Part shown: positions 55,074 through 63,448 of the stretch, one piece after another
Layout of the letters: each line of letters opens with the position of its first letter
Numbering within the stretch: position 1 is the stretch's first letter
Source of the DNA: Tidjanibacter massiliensis
GTDB lineage: Bacteria > Bacteroidota > Bacteroidia > Bacteroidales > Rikenellaceae
Direction of reading: 5' to 3'
NCBI RefSeq assembly: GCF_900104605.1
Contig: NZ_LT629960.1
Coordinates: forward strand, 1,984,001-2,048,000
DNA: 64,000 bases
Translations under genes and position numbers: made by a program
The notes under the pieces: model-generated
Databases searched by the model: none
Seen by the model: only the letters and a program-made list of their open reading frames with translations
What the model was told of the DNA's origin: nothing

Positions 55074-56021
55074 ATGGGTTTTCTCTCTGTCGTGTCGGTG
55101 TGTGCGGCCTGCCTGACCGTCGCCGGCTGTGCGTCTATCGCCGGCTCTCCGCTTCGTGCGGGGGGTGAAACGGAGCTGTCCGACGGGGTCGGGTTCCGGC
55201 TGCCGGATATTCCCGACACCCTTCGGGGAGCCGCACGGGCCGAGTATCTTGCGCTCCATTACTGGGACGGTTTCGATTTCGCCGGCGCGGATATCGCTGC
55301 TCCGGAGGCCGAGCAGGCATTCGTGGATTTCCTCGGACTGCTGTCCCGTATCGCCTCGGCGGACGGTGCATTCGGTGCGCTTTTCGGGCGCGCGGCTGGT
55401 TCCGACGGGTTGTACCGTCTGATGGAGCTGTGCGACAGGTATCTTTACGAACCCTGGTCGCCGATGCGCAGCGATGAGCTGTATGCGGCCGCGCTGCGGG
55501 CATTTACGGAGAGTCCCTGCATCGCGGAGATAGACAAGGTTCGGGCCCGGCAGGCGCTGGAGAGGCTGTCGATGAACCGGCCGGGTACTCCGGCCGCCGA
55601 TTTCATCTATGTCGACCGCGGCGGGAGCCGGCATCGCCTGTCGGATATCGAGGCACCGCATATTCTGCTGTTTTTCCACTATCCCGGCTGCGGGGAGTGC
55701 CGCCGGATGAAGGCCGCGCTGGAGGCTTCGCCGATTGTGGGCGAGTCGCTCCGTAGGGGGAGGCTTGTCCTCCTGGCCGTATGCGTCGGAGAGCGGGACG
55801 ATTGGGAGCGTTCCGGATGTCCGATGGGGGGAATTGACGGGTTCGACGGAGGGATGTCCTCCTCCTGCCGGACGGTTTATGACCTGCGGGCTCTGCCGAC
55901 GCTCTATCTGCTCGACGGCGAACGGTGCGTGATATTGAAGGATGCTTCCGTGGTACAGGTCGAGGAGCGGCTTGCAGCCTTGTGCAGTGGACAGGCTGCG
56001 GCTGCGAAGCGACCGTCATAG
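55074..56021 (+). CDS. Thioredoxin-fold lipoprotein with DUF5106-like N-terminus
   Basis: A 315-residue lipoprotein (lipobox VAGC, Cys19). The start at 55074 (MGFLSVVSVCAACL) gives the signal peptide; the open frame upstream overlaps the fimbrial terminator and is not coding. Residues about 45-190 resemble DUF5106 (DTLRGAARAEYLALHYWDGFDF; YEPWSPMRSDELY; EIDKVRARQALERLSMN). A thioredoxin-like domain follows, with FFHYPGCGECRRMKAAL; the CGEC pair at about residues 206-209 is the redox site. Such proteins act outside the cytoplasm on thiols or disulfides. The terminator before it argues for a separate transcript from the fimbrial genes. Confidence 0.78.
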   Translation: MGFLSVVSVCAACLTVAGCASIAGSPLRAGGETELSDGVGFRLPDIPDTLRGAARAEYLALHYWDGFDFAGADIAAPEAEQAFVDFLGLLSRIASADGAFGALFGRAAGSDGLYRLMELCDRYLYEPWSPMRSDELYAAALRAFTESPCIAEIDKVRARQALERLSMNRPGTPAADFIYVDRGGSRHRLSDIEAPHILLFFHYPGCGECRRMKAALEASPIVGESLRRGRLVLLAVCVGERDDWERSGCPMGGIDGFDGGMSSSCRTVYDLRALPTLYLLDGERCVILKDASVVQVEERLAALCSGQAAAAKRPS

Positions 56022-56259
56022 TTCGGAGGAGCCGGAACGGATGCATGGCCGCTATCTTGCCGCACCGGCCATATCCTGGAAGGTCTTCCGGATTCTGTCG
56101 GCTCTTCTCCTTCCTGTTTCGGAATTTTCGCCGTGTCGGGCCGGAATGACGGACGTATCTGTGTCCCGATAGGCGGGAGTCCGCATTCCGCGTCTTGCCC
56201 GACCTCTTCGTCTCTGTCGTTGCTGTCGGTTTCTCTTTTCTGTCTCGGGAAGGTCCGTG

Positions 56260-56298
56260 AAAGAGATACCCCGCCATACGTCGTATGGCGGGGTATCT
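56260..56298 (-). terminator. Terminator hairpin downstream of tRNA-Cys
   Basis: Positions 56264-56280 and 56282-56298 are perfect 17-base complementary arms around a single base, so the real loop would open by several bases. On the minus strand it starts 3 nt after the tRNA and is followed by CTTTC. Confidence 0.75.
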
Positions 56299-56301
56299 TC
56301 G

Positions 56302-56372
56302 AGGTGCGAAGCGGAATCGAACCGCTGTAGAAGGTTTTGCAGACCTTTGCCTAACCGCTCGGCCATCGCACC
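56302..56372 (-). tRNA. tRNA-Cys (GCA)
   Basis: A 71-nt cloverleaf on the minus strand. It begins GGTGCGATGGCCGAGCGG, the anticodon arm is GGTCTGCAAAACC with anticodon GCA, and the T arm reads GCGGTTCGATTCCGC. The acceptor 3' strand TCGCACC ends with discriminator U, as expected for tRNA-Cys. CCA is not encoded. Confidence 0.95.
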
Positions 56373-56658
56373 GTAGTGTTTCGCTGTCCCGTTTCGGGGT
56401 ACGAAACGGTGTGCAAATATAGCCAATAATCTTCATTCTCCAAAAAATAGGCGATGCGGGTGCGGTAAATTTGGTGCCGGGGCATTTCCGCCGGCCGCAT
56501 TCGACCGGAGCGGCCGGCATCCGACGGAACCGTCTCCGCTGTCGGCCGCCGGTGCGGGCGGTGGAAAAGGACACAGGCGGTGGAGAACGGAAGGAGGAGA
56601 AGATACGGGAGAGACAGTACGGGTTTTTTATTACCTTTACGGTAAAAACTGCGGCGGC

Positions 56659-57756
56659 ATGACGGTGGACGACATAGCGCTTACGCTTCAAAAGGGACTC
56701 GGTGTCCGGGGAGCGGCACACCTGCTCTCCCTGGCGGGCAGTGCCTCTGCGGTGTATGCCGCATCGGAGGGGGAGCTGTCCGGAAAGTTCGGGCTGCGGA
56801 GCGACATCGCGCGTGCCCTGGCGGCGAAAACCGCGCATCGGGAGGCGGAAGAGGAGCTGCGCTACATGAGGCGCCACGGCATATCGGCTGTCGCATCCAC
56901 GGATGTGGATTACCCGGCGCTGCTGCGGGAATGTCCCGATTATCCCCATGTCCTCTATTTCGTCGGCGACGCCGCGGCTTTCCGCGGCAGGATGCTGTCG
57001 GTGGTCGGTACCCGTGCGGCGACCGTTTACGGTCAGCAGATGTGCGATGTACTGGTGGGCCGCGTGGCCGAACTCGCCGCCGGAACGGCGGTCGTCAGCG
57101 GGCTCGCTTACGGGATAGATGCCGCCGCACACCGTGCCGCTTTGCGGTATGGGCTCCGGACGGTGGCGGTTATCGCCAATCCGCTGCCCGGCGTTACCCC
57201 CGTACAGCACCGGGCACTGGCGCACGACATTGCGGAGCGGGGCGGGGCCGTGGTGACGGAGCTGCACTCGCGGACCAGGCAGAACGGCGCTTATTTCATA
57301 CCGCGCAACCGGATAATCGCCGGGATGGGTGAGGGAACCGTGGTCGTGGAGTCCCCGGCCGGAGGCGGCGCTCTCTCCACCGCGGCGTTGGCGGACGGTT
57401 ACGGCCGTATCGTAATGGCGGTACCGGGGCGTGCGGGCGACCGGTGTTCGGCGGGAGCCAACCGGCTCATCATGGAGCGCCGGGCCGCCATGGTGTGTTC
57501 GGGCGACGATATCGTCCGGGAGTTGGGATGGGACATTGCATGTCCGGGATTTATTCCCGTCCGGGAGTCGCCGCCGGTGCTGAACGGAGACGAACGGCGT
57601 ATCATGGAGTGTCTGCATGACGGGGAGGCTGCGGACATGGATACGCTGGCGCTGCGCAGCGGCATACCGATAGGACAGATTTCGGCCGTGCTGCTGGGGC
57701 TGGAACTCGGCGGGATGGTCCGGGCGTTGCCGGGGAAAAGATACGAAAAGAGCTGA
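56659..57756 (+). CDS. dprA: DNA-processing protein DprA
   Basis: A 365-residue cytosolic protein that binds single-stranded DNA and loads RecA during uptake or recombination. The N-terminal helical domain (about 1-75) is followed by the Rossmann fold: MLSVVGTRAATVYGQQM (about residues 112-128), VSGLAYGIDAAAHRAAL, FIPRNRIIAGMGEGTVVVESPAGGGALSTA and VMAVPGRAGDRCSAGANRLI. The C-terminal winged-helix-like part (RRIMECLHDGEAADMDTLALRSGI) is present. A near -7 box TACCTTTA (56632-56639) is 19 nt upstream of the start. Followed by tatD after 94 nt. Confidence 0.95.
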   Translation: MTVDDIALTLQKGLGVRGAAHLLSLAGSASAVYAASEGELSGKFGLRSDIARALAAKTAHREAEEELRYMRRHGISAVASTDVDYPALLRECPDYPHVLYFVGDAAAFRGRMLSVVGTRAATVYGQQMCDVLVGRVAELAAGTAVVSGLAYGIDAAAHRAALRYGLRTVAVIANPLPGVTPVQHRALAHDIAERGGAVVTELHSRTRQNGAYFIPRNRIIAGMGEGTVVVESPAGGGALSTAALADGYGRIVMAVPGRAGDRCSAGANRLIMERRAAMVCSGDDIVRELGWDIACPGFIPVRESPPVLNGDERRIMECLHDGEAADMDTLALRSGIPIGQISAVLLGLELGGMVRALPGKRYEKS

Positions 57757-57850
57757 CCGGTGCGGCGGGAATGCGGCACGGGCGGACGGAGGAGTCCGGA
57801 AGCCGGTCTGTCCGTCGTACCGGAGAGGAAGGATACGAAACACGAACGAT

Positions 57851-58636
57851 ATGGAACTGATAGATACGCATACGCATCCGTTCGACGAGGCATTCGATGT
57901 CGACAGGGCGGAGGTGGTCGCGCGAGCGTGCGAAGCCGGGGTTCGCAGAATGATGTGTCCCGCGATTGACGCTGCGACGCATGCGGCCCTCTTCGGACTG
58001 TGCGACGCATACCCGGATGTCTGCCTGCCCATGATGGGCCTGCATCCCACTTCGGTGAACGACAATCCCGATTGGCGCCGGGAAGTGGCGCTCGTGGAGG
58101 AGTACCTTTCGGGAGGGGCGTCCCGCCGTTTCTATGCCGTCGGAGAGGTGGGGCTCGACTTCTATTGGAGCCGGGAATGGCAGAGGGAGCAGGAGGAGGC
58201 TTTCCGCCGGCAGGTCGAATTTTCGCTCCGCTTCGGACTGCCGCTCGTCATCCATACGCGGGAGGCGTGGCCGGAGATGCTAGGCCTCCTGCGGGAATTC
58301 CGGGGAAGCGGAGTGCGGGGTGTCATGCACGCTTTCAGCGGTACGTGGGAGGAGTACGAGGCGGTGAAGGCGTGCGGCGATTTCCTGTTCGGCATAGGAG
58401 GCGTCGTTACCTATAAGAAGAGCACACTGCCCGAGGTCGTGTCGCGCATGCCGCTCGGCGATATGGTGCTCGAAACCGACGCCCCCTATCTGCCGCCGGT
58501 TCCTTACCGGGGGAAGCGCAACGAGCCGGCCTACATCGTCCACGTCTGCAGGAAAGTGGCCGAACTGAAGGGCATCGCTCCGGAGGAGGTGGCTGCGGCG
58601 ACATCCGTCAATGCGTGCCGGATGTTCGGCATCTGA
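57851..58636 (+). CDS. TatD-family metal-dependent DNase
   Basis: A 261-residue TIM-barrel metallohydrolase. Metal ligands: His7 and His9 in IDTHTHPFD, Glu in VGEVGLDFYW (about residue 100), His in VIHTREAW, His in VMHAFSGTW and Asp in LETDAPYLPP near residue 210. The C-terminal NACRMFGI is typical. The family removes 3' nucleotides from DNA or RNA and may take part in repair. Adjacent to dprA, but with a 94-nt gap so not necessarily co-transcribed. Confidence 0.95.
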   Translation: MELIDTHTHPFDEAFDVDRAEVVARACEAGVRRMMCPAIDAATHAALFGLCDAYPDVCLPMMGLHPTSVNDNPDWRREVALVEEYLSGGASRRFYAVGEVGLDFYWSREWQREQEEAFRRQVEFSLRFGLPLVIHTREAWPEMLGLLREFRGSGVRGVMHAFSGTWEEYEAVKACGDFLFGIGGVVTYKKSTLPEVVSRMPLGDMVLETDAPYLPPVPYRGKRNEPAYIVHVCRKVAELKGIAPEEVAAATSVNACRMFGI

Positions 58637-58790
58637 TTCTTCCTTCCCCGGTTTTTAACGAATTCGTTACCTCTGCAGCTTCGCGGATAACGAAAAAGTC
58701 ATTAAATTGCACCCCGTTTCCAGCGCACGGAGGGCCGTGCGGCGTCTTTTACAGCATATTTGTTGAAGTGGTTGAAGAAATTATTGGTCT

Positions 58791-59819
58791 ATGGGAAGGT
58801 CGTCAGTGCTTTTGATATATACCGGCGGTACGATAGGAATGAAGACGGACCCCGTTACGGGGACGCTCGTACCGTTCGACTTTAACGGTATTTATGACGA
58901 ATTTCCGTCGCTCCGGCGGCTGGACGTGGACCTTGAGGTGCTGCCTTTCGAGCCTATCGATTCGTCGAATGTGGCCCCCGAACTCTGGGTGAGGCTGGCG
59001 GATATCATCCGGGAGAATTACGAGCGTTATGACGGATTCGTGGTGCTGCACGGCACCGACACCATGTCGTATTCCTCCTCCGCCCTCAGTTTCATGCTCG
59101 AAAACCTCGGCAAGCCGGTGGTGTTCACCGGCAGCCAGATACCCATCGGAGTGCTGCGCACCGACGGCAGGGAGAATCTGATTACCGCCATCGAGATTGC
59201 GGCCGCCAAGGAGGAGGGGCGGGCCATTGTACCCGAGGTGTCGCTCTATTTCCAGAACAGGCTGTTCCGGGCGAACCGGACGAAAAAGCACAGCGCCGAG
59301 GAGCTCAGCGCGTTCGCTTCGCACAACTATCCCGCGCTCGCCGACGTGGGCGTGGGCATCCACTACCGTTACGGCGCAATATGCCGCTGCGACGCCGGGA
59401 AGACCTTCTCGGTGAATACCGCCGTATCGCAGGACGTGGCGGTCGTCAAGATATTTCCCGGCATGACCGAGCCTGTTTTCCGGGCCATGCTTTCGGCCGA
59501 AGGGGTGAGGGGCGTGGTGCTCGAAACCTACGGGGCGGGAAATGCACCTACGTTCGGATGGTTCATCGGAGCGCTGGAAGAGGCCATATCGCGGGGGGTA
59601 CATGTGCTGAACGTGACGCAGTGCGTGAGCGGTTCGGTGAATATGGATATTTACGAAACCGGTCGGCGCCTGCAGGAGGCAGGCGTCATCAGCGGCCGCG
59701 ACATCACGACCGAGGCGGCGCTTGCCAAAATGATGTGCCTGCTCGGCCGCGGCTGCGGTACGGCCGAGTTCGTGGAGCTCATGAGGCACTCCGTTCGGGG
59801 TGAGATGACCGAGGAGTGA
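58791..59819 (+). CDS. ansA: Type I (cytoplasmic) L-asparaginase
   Basis: A 342-residue enzyme that hydrolyses asparagine to aspartate and ammonia; no signal peptide is present, so it is the type I form. The first catalytic Thr lies in IYTGGTIGMKTD (Thr14), the second motif in VVLHGTDTMSYSSSALSFML (residues about 83-102), with TGSQIPIGVLRTDGREN next. A SAEGVRGVVLETYGAGNAPT segment and a C-terminal allosteric region follow. It stands alone; the upstream region has a near -7 match CATATTTG at 58754-58761. Confidence 0.93.
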   Translation: MGRSSVLLIYTGGTIGMKTDPVTGTLVPFDFNGIYDEFPSLRRLDVDLEVLPFEPIDSSNVAPELWVRLADIIRENYERYDGFVVLHGTDTMSYSSSALSFMLENLGKPVVFTGSQIPIGVLRTDGRENLITAIEIAAAKEEGRAIVPEVSLYFQNRLFRANRTKKHSAEELSAFASHNYPALADVGVGIHYRYGAICRCDAGKTFSVNTAVSQDVAVVKIFPGMTEPVFRAMLSAEGVRGVVLETYGAGNAPTFGWFIGALEEAISRGVHVLNVTQCVSGSVNMDIYETGRRLQEAGVISGRDITTEAALAKMMCLLGRGCGTAEFVELMRHSVRGEMTEE

Positions 59820-60046
59820 GGCCCGCCCGCCGCGGGGAGACCGTTCCGGCAAATGGCAGGATGCCCCGGAAACAGCGGGAACAGGGTCTGACCGGGATAA
59901 TAGGTGTATTTTTTTAGAAGAAAAAAAATTTCTATATTTCGGAGGTTTTTAAGCTGGCAGTATGTCTTTTTACTGACATGCCGGTTTGGGTATCAAGCGG
60001 ATTTGATGTTTAAATAATTGAAAATCTGCTTTTTATCTGCAAAAAG

Positions 60047-60134
60047 GGAGAAATGACCGAGTGGCTGAAGGTGCGCGCCTGGAAAGTGCGTATACCCCAA
60101 AAGGGTATCGTGGGTTCGAATCCCGCTTTCTCCG
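60047..60134 (+). tRNA. tRNA-Ser (GGA)
   Basis: An 88-nt type II tRNA. The acceptor arms are GGAGAAA and TTTCTCC, the anticodon arm GCGCCTGGAAAGTGCG has anticodon GGA, a long variable arm (TATACCCCAAAAGGGTATC) follows, and the T arm GTGGGTTCGAATCCCGC is complete. The discriminator base is G. CCA is not encoded. Confidence 0.95.
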
Positions 60135-60281
60135 CAGTTCGTCCGGCCCGTTTTTTTCGGAGAGGCGGACAGTGTTTTTTGACTGCGATGCAGTGCGGTC
60201 TGAACGGCCCGCACGGAAAGGGAGAGCTTTTATTTGACTAACGATAAAAACAATAAGTCTAATCAATTCTAAATTAAAGCT

Positions 60282-61088
60282 ATGAAAAAACTTTTTTTGA
60301 TTCTGGCAGCGGTAGGCGTTATGGGCTTTTCGGCTGTGAATGTTTACGCTCAGGAGGCAGAAACCCAGGCGCCCGAAGCTGAAGCTACGGAGCAGGTGGC
60401 AGCCGAGGTAGAGACCGAGGTGGTGGGCATCAACCCCGAAACCGAAGTCGAGGGTACTCCGATGCACCAGGCCATCAAGCAGAAATTCCTCGAGGGCGGT
60501 GCAGGCTGGATGACGCCGGTGTTGTTGTGCCTTATCTTCGGTCTGGCTATCGCTATCGAACGTATACTTTATCTCAACCTCGCTTCCATCAACACCAAGA
60601 AGTTCATGGCGCAGATTGAGGAGGCCCTCAAGAAGGGCGGCGTTCCTGCCGCTATGGAGATTGCCCGCAACCAGCGCGGTCCGGTTGCCAGCATCTACTA
60701 TCAGGGACTGAGCCGTTACGGCGAAGGACTTGAGGTCGTTGAGAAGAGCGTGGCTTCCTACGGTTCCGTACAGATGGGTCTCATGGAGAAGGGTCTTACG
60801 TGGATTTCGCTCTTCATCGCCCTCTCCCCTATGTTGGGATTTATGGGTACCGTGGTCGGCATGATTCAGGCTTTCGACGCCATTCAGGCAGCAGGCGACG
60901 TGTCCGCTACCTTGGTGGCAGGCGGTATCAAGGTGGCCCTTCTGACGACGCTCGCCGGTCTTATCGCGGCTGTCATCCTGCAGTTGTTCTATAACTACAT
61001 CGTTTCCAAGATAGACACGCTGGTCATCAACATGGAAGACAGCTCTATCATCCTGGTGGATATGCTTACGGAGTACAATAAAAAATAA
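60282..61088 (+). CDS. exbB: ExbB/TolQ/MotA-family proton channel protein
   Basis: A 268-residue inner membrane protein that, with ExbD, uses the proton gradient to energise TonB. It has an N-terminal hydrophobic leader (MKKLFLILAAVGVMGFSAV) and an acidic Ala/Glu-rich linker (about residues 22-60), which are extra to the classical ExbB. Three core helices follow: WMTPVLLCLIFGLAIAIERIL, ISLFIALSPMLGFMGTVVGMI (with the family GTVVGMI) and VALLTTLAGLIAAVILQLFY. First of four genes, 27 nt before the next; a TonB gene is not in the window. Confidence 0.93.
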   Translation: MKKLFLILAAVGVMGFSAVNVYAQEAETQAPEAEATEQVAAEVETEVVGINPETEVEGTPMHQAIKQKFLEGGAGWMTPVLLCLIFGLAIAIERILYLNLASINTKKFMAQIEEALKKGGVPAAMEIARNQRGPVASIYYQGLSRYGEGLEVVEKSVASYGSVQMGLMEKGLTWISLFIALSPMLGFMGTVVGMIQAFDAIQAAGDVSATLVAGGIKVALLTTLAGLIAAVILQLFYNYIVSKIDTLVINMEDSSIILVDMLTEYNKK

Positions 61089-61114
61089 TCAGTTTCACAC
61101 CACCTTACAGTAAT

Positions 61115-61594
61115 ATGAACAATAAGATTTTCAAATATATCAAATACCTCAGCTACGTGCTGTTGCTGCTCGGCGTCGGGGTATTCGTATATTTCGTCGT
61201 CGCTTCGGTACTCTATCCGGAGCCTGCGACGGAATTCCCGGTGGGTACCGTGGGCAATGCGATGGGTGTGAATGTCATGCTGATTTATGCCTATGTGGTA
61301 TTTGCCGTCGCGCTGGTACTTGCCATCATGTTCCCCCTTATCAACATCATCAGTAATCCCAAGGGCGCCATGCGTACCCTGATTGGCGTTGTGGCGATGT
61401 TGGTAATATTCTTCGTGAGCTATCTCCTTTCGAGCGACGCTCCGGTGCCGAATCCTGCTGCGAACGGTTATTTTACCAATTCGGCCGTGCTTAAGCTGAC
61501 CGATGTCGGCCTGTATGCGGGTTACGCTATTTTTGTCATTGCAATTCTGGTCATCCTTTGGGGAGAGATAAGGAGTGCGGTAAAGAAAGGCTGA
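61115..61594 (+). CDS. Four-helix membrane protein of the exb operon
   Basis: A 159-residue protein with four hydrophobic helices (YLSYVLLLLGVGVFVYFVV; NVMLIYAYVVFAVALVLAIMF; LIGVVAMLVIFFVSYLL; AGYAIFVIAILVILWGEI). It has no family name I recognise, but it is placed between exbB and the two exbD genes in many Bacteroidetes. It may be an additional subunit of the motor; this is inference from position. Gaps are 26 nt and 18 nt to its neighbours. Confidence 0.75.
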   Translation: MNNKIFKYIKYLSYVLLLLGVGVFVYFVVASVLYPEPATEFPVGTVGNAMGVNVMLIYAYVVFAVALVLAIMFPLINIISNPKGAMRTLIGVVAMLVIFFVSYLLSSDAPVPNPAANGYFTNSAVLKLTDVGLYAGYAIFVIAILVILWGEIRSAVKKG

Positions 61595-61612
61595 TTTGAA
61601 AAGTAAATTAAT

Positions 61613-62194
61613 ATGGCAATAGATAAAAGAAAAATCCCGGAAATCAATGCCGGCTCGATGGCCGACATTGCCTTCCTGCTGCTGATTTTCTTCCTTGTCG
61701 CCACCACCATGAACACGGACACCGGTATTCAGCGTGTCCTGCCCCCCTGGGTCGATAATCCTACGGACGATGCGCCTCCCATCAAGGAGCGTAACCTGAT
61801 GCAGGTAAAGGTCAATCAGTATGACCAGATACAGGTTCAGGGCAAGCTGGTGCACCTGTTGCAGGTGAAGGACCTCGCAAAGGATTTTATCCTGAACCTG
61901 GGGAACAGCGAAGACCTTCCCGAAAAGGTCATGACCGACATAGAGCTTTTGGGGCCCTATCCGGTCAGCGAAGGGGTGATATCGCTCCAGAACGACCGCG
62001 GTACGAGCTACGACATGTATATCAAGGTACAGAACGAACTGACGCGTGCCTTTAACGAAATCCGTGATGCCGTGGCGCGCGAGCGGTTCGGTGCTTCGTT
62101 CAGCGAGCTCGACGAGGCGAAACGCAAGGCTATCCAGCAGGCGGTTCAGACCAAGATATCCGAGGCCGAACCTAAAAACATAGGAGGAAATTAG
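61613..62194 (+). CDS. exbD: ExbD/TolR-family protein 1
   Basis: A 193-residue protein with the typical N-terminal anchor MADIAFLLLIFFLVATTM containing the essential Asp (residue about 19), followed by a periplasmic domain. It is longer than E. coli ExbD (141 residues) because of an inserted segment and a C-terminal lysine-rich tail (SELDEAKRKAIQQAVQTKISEAEPK). It overlaps nothing and is 1 nt before the second exbD. Confidence 0.9.
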   Translation: MAIDKRKIPEINAGSMADIAFLLLIFFLVATTMNTDTGIQRVLPPWVDNPTDDAPPIKERNLMQVKVNQYDQIQVQGKLVHLLQVKDLAKDFILNLGNSEDLPEKVMTDIELLGPYPVSEGVISLQNDRGTSYDMYIKVQNELTRAFNEIRDAVARERFGASFSELDEAKRKAIQQAVQTKISEAEPKNIGGN

Positions 62195-62195
62195 T

Positions 62196-62669
62196 ATGGC
62201 AGTTATAAGGAAAAAAGGTAACAAGGGTGTGCCGCCCATTTCGACGGCCTCCCTGCCCGACGTAATCTTCATGATTCTGTTCTTCTTTATGACGACCACA
62301 TCCATGAAGGAGACCGAGTTGAGGGTGGCATTCACGCTGCCGGAGGCTACCGAAATCCAGAAGCTGGAGAAGAAGAGTCTCGTAAGCTACATCTATGTGG
62401 GACAGCCTACCAAGCAGCTTCAGGCCCAGTTCGGTACGGCACCCCGTATCCAGTTGAACGATACCTATCGTACTCCGCAGGATATTCTGGACTTCATTGC
62501 TTCCGAGCGCGACAAGCTCAACGAAAGCGACCGCAATGCCATGTCGGTTTGTATCAAGGCCGACCGTTATACGAGAATGGGTATCATTACCGACGTGAAG
62601 CAGGAGCTTCGTAAGGCGAATGCCCTTCGTGTGACTTATGCGGCGTCCAAATCGCTGGGATACAATTAG
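62196..62669 (+). CDS. exbD: ExbD/TolR-family protein 2
   Basis: A 157-residue second ExbD. The anchor is LPDVIFMILFFFMTTTSM with the conserved Asp, followed by the periplasmic domain (YIYVGQPTKQL, VCIKADRYTRMGIITDVKQELRKANALRVTYAASK). Two non-identical ExbD proteins in one operon are usual in Bacteroidetes and might form a heterodimer or serve different partners. A strong terminator follows at 62693-62725. Confidence 0.9.
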   Translation: MAVIRKKGNKGVPPISTASLPDVIFMILFFFMTTTSMKETELRVAFTLPEATEIQKLEKKSLVSYIYVGQPTKQLQAQFGTAPRIQLNDTYRTPQDILDFIASERDKLNESDRNAMSVCIKADRYTRMGIITDVKQELRKANALRVTYAASKSLGYN

Positions 62670-62692
62670 TCGTAGAATATATACGTAGTTTT

Positions 62693-62725
62693 TGCGGGCG
62701 GCCGGAAGGGCGCCCGCATTTTTTT
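62693..62725 (+). terminator. Terminator of the exb operon
   Basis: TGCGGGCG and CGCCCGCA form an 8-bp perfect stem with a 10-nt loop, followed by seven T, 24 nt after the last stop codon. Confidence 0.85.
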
Positions 62726-63204
62726 GTTGCCTGCCGCTGCGGAACCGTTCCCTCTCCTGCCGCAGGAGTGAGACGGGGGATGGGAAAGCAAGGGAGGGGC
62801 CGACGAGGCGGACAGGAACCGTCGGCCGTTGCGGAACGGTTTTCGGGCGTGTCGGCCGGGAACGGTATGTCGGTGCAACTGTCGTAGTATAGCGGGGACG
62901 GCCGGGGGCCGGAGCTACGGGTGACGGAGAAAGTCAATGTATGGGGCTGGTTTAGCAAACCGGAATGCAGGGCTATGGATGACGGAAAAACGAAGTGTGG
63001 AATCCGAAGTACGGACTGGCGTGCGCGCGGGAAGAGGTATTGTGTAAGAAAAAAGTTTAAAAGGAATGGCCGGGGGCTGCTCGGAAGACGATGGCCTGCG
63101 GGACGGGACGATTGTGTGGAGAAAGGGCTAATCGGGCGGTGTGAGGTACTCCGGATGGGCTGGTAGGCCTGCTGGGACCGTATGTTCCGGAAGCCGTTCG
63201 GCAA
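62726..63204. other. Intergenic region between the exb operon and tRNA-His
   Basis: I see no gene, repeat or clear hairpin in these GC-rich bases, which lie between the exb terminator and the tRNA-His terminator. Confidence 0.5.
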
Positions 63205-63233
63205 TAAAAAAGGCCTTCCTCTAAGAAGGCCTT
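63205..63233 (-). terminator. Terminator of tRNA-His
   Basis: AAGGCCTTC and GAAGGCCTT form a 9-bp stem with a 6-nt loop, and on the minus strand the stem is followed by a run of T. It begins 4 nt after the tRNA. Confidence 0.85.
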
Positions 63234-63236
63234 CGG

Positions 63237-63311
63237 GGTGGAAGATGGGGCTCGAACCCACGACACCCAGAACCACAATCTGGTGCTCTAACCAACTGAG
63301 CTACATCCACC
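63237..63311 (-). tRNA. tRNA-His (GTG)
   Basis: A minus-strand cloverleaf of 75 nt including the extra G at -1. It begins GGTGGATGTAGCTCAG; the anticodon arm CCAGATTGTGGTTCTGG has anticodon GTG; the T arm is GTGGGTTCGAGCCCCAT. The discriminator is C73, opposite G-1, as required for HisRS. One acceptor pair is U6-U67. CCA is not encoded. Confidence 0.95.
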
Positions 63312-63448
63312 ATATAGCGTACCCTTCAGCGGATACGCGGATGCAAATGTAATATACTTTTTTGTTTTTACAAAAAATGGGGTTAAAATAGTGTTGCGGC
63401 ACCTTTCCCTATCTGGGCGCCGGGGTGGCGAGCCGTATCGTTCGGCCC

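Noticed and set aside
55603-58065. An 820-codon open frame on the minus strand
   Set aside because: It runs opposite the thioredoxin lipoprotein and dprA, and across tRNA-Cys; it has no coding signature.
63237-63311. U6-U67 mismatch in tRNA-His as a sign of a pseudogene
   Set aside because: All other stems, G-1, C73 and the anticodon are intact and a terminator follows; I recall similar sequences as ordinary in Bacteroidetes, so the gene is taken as functional.
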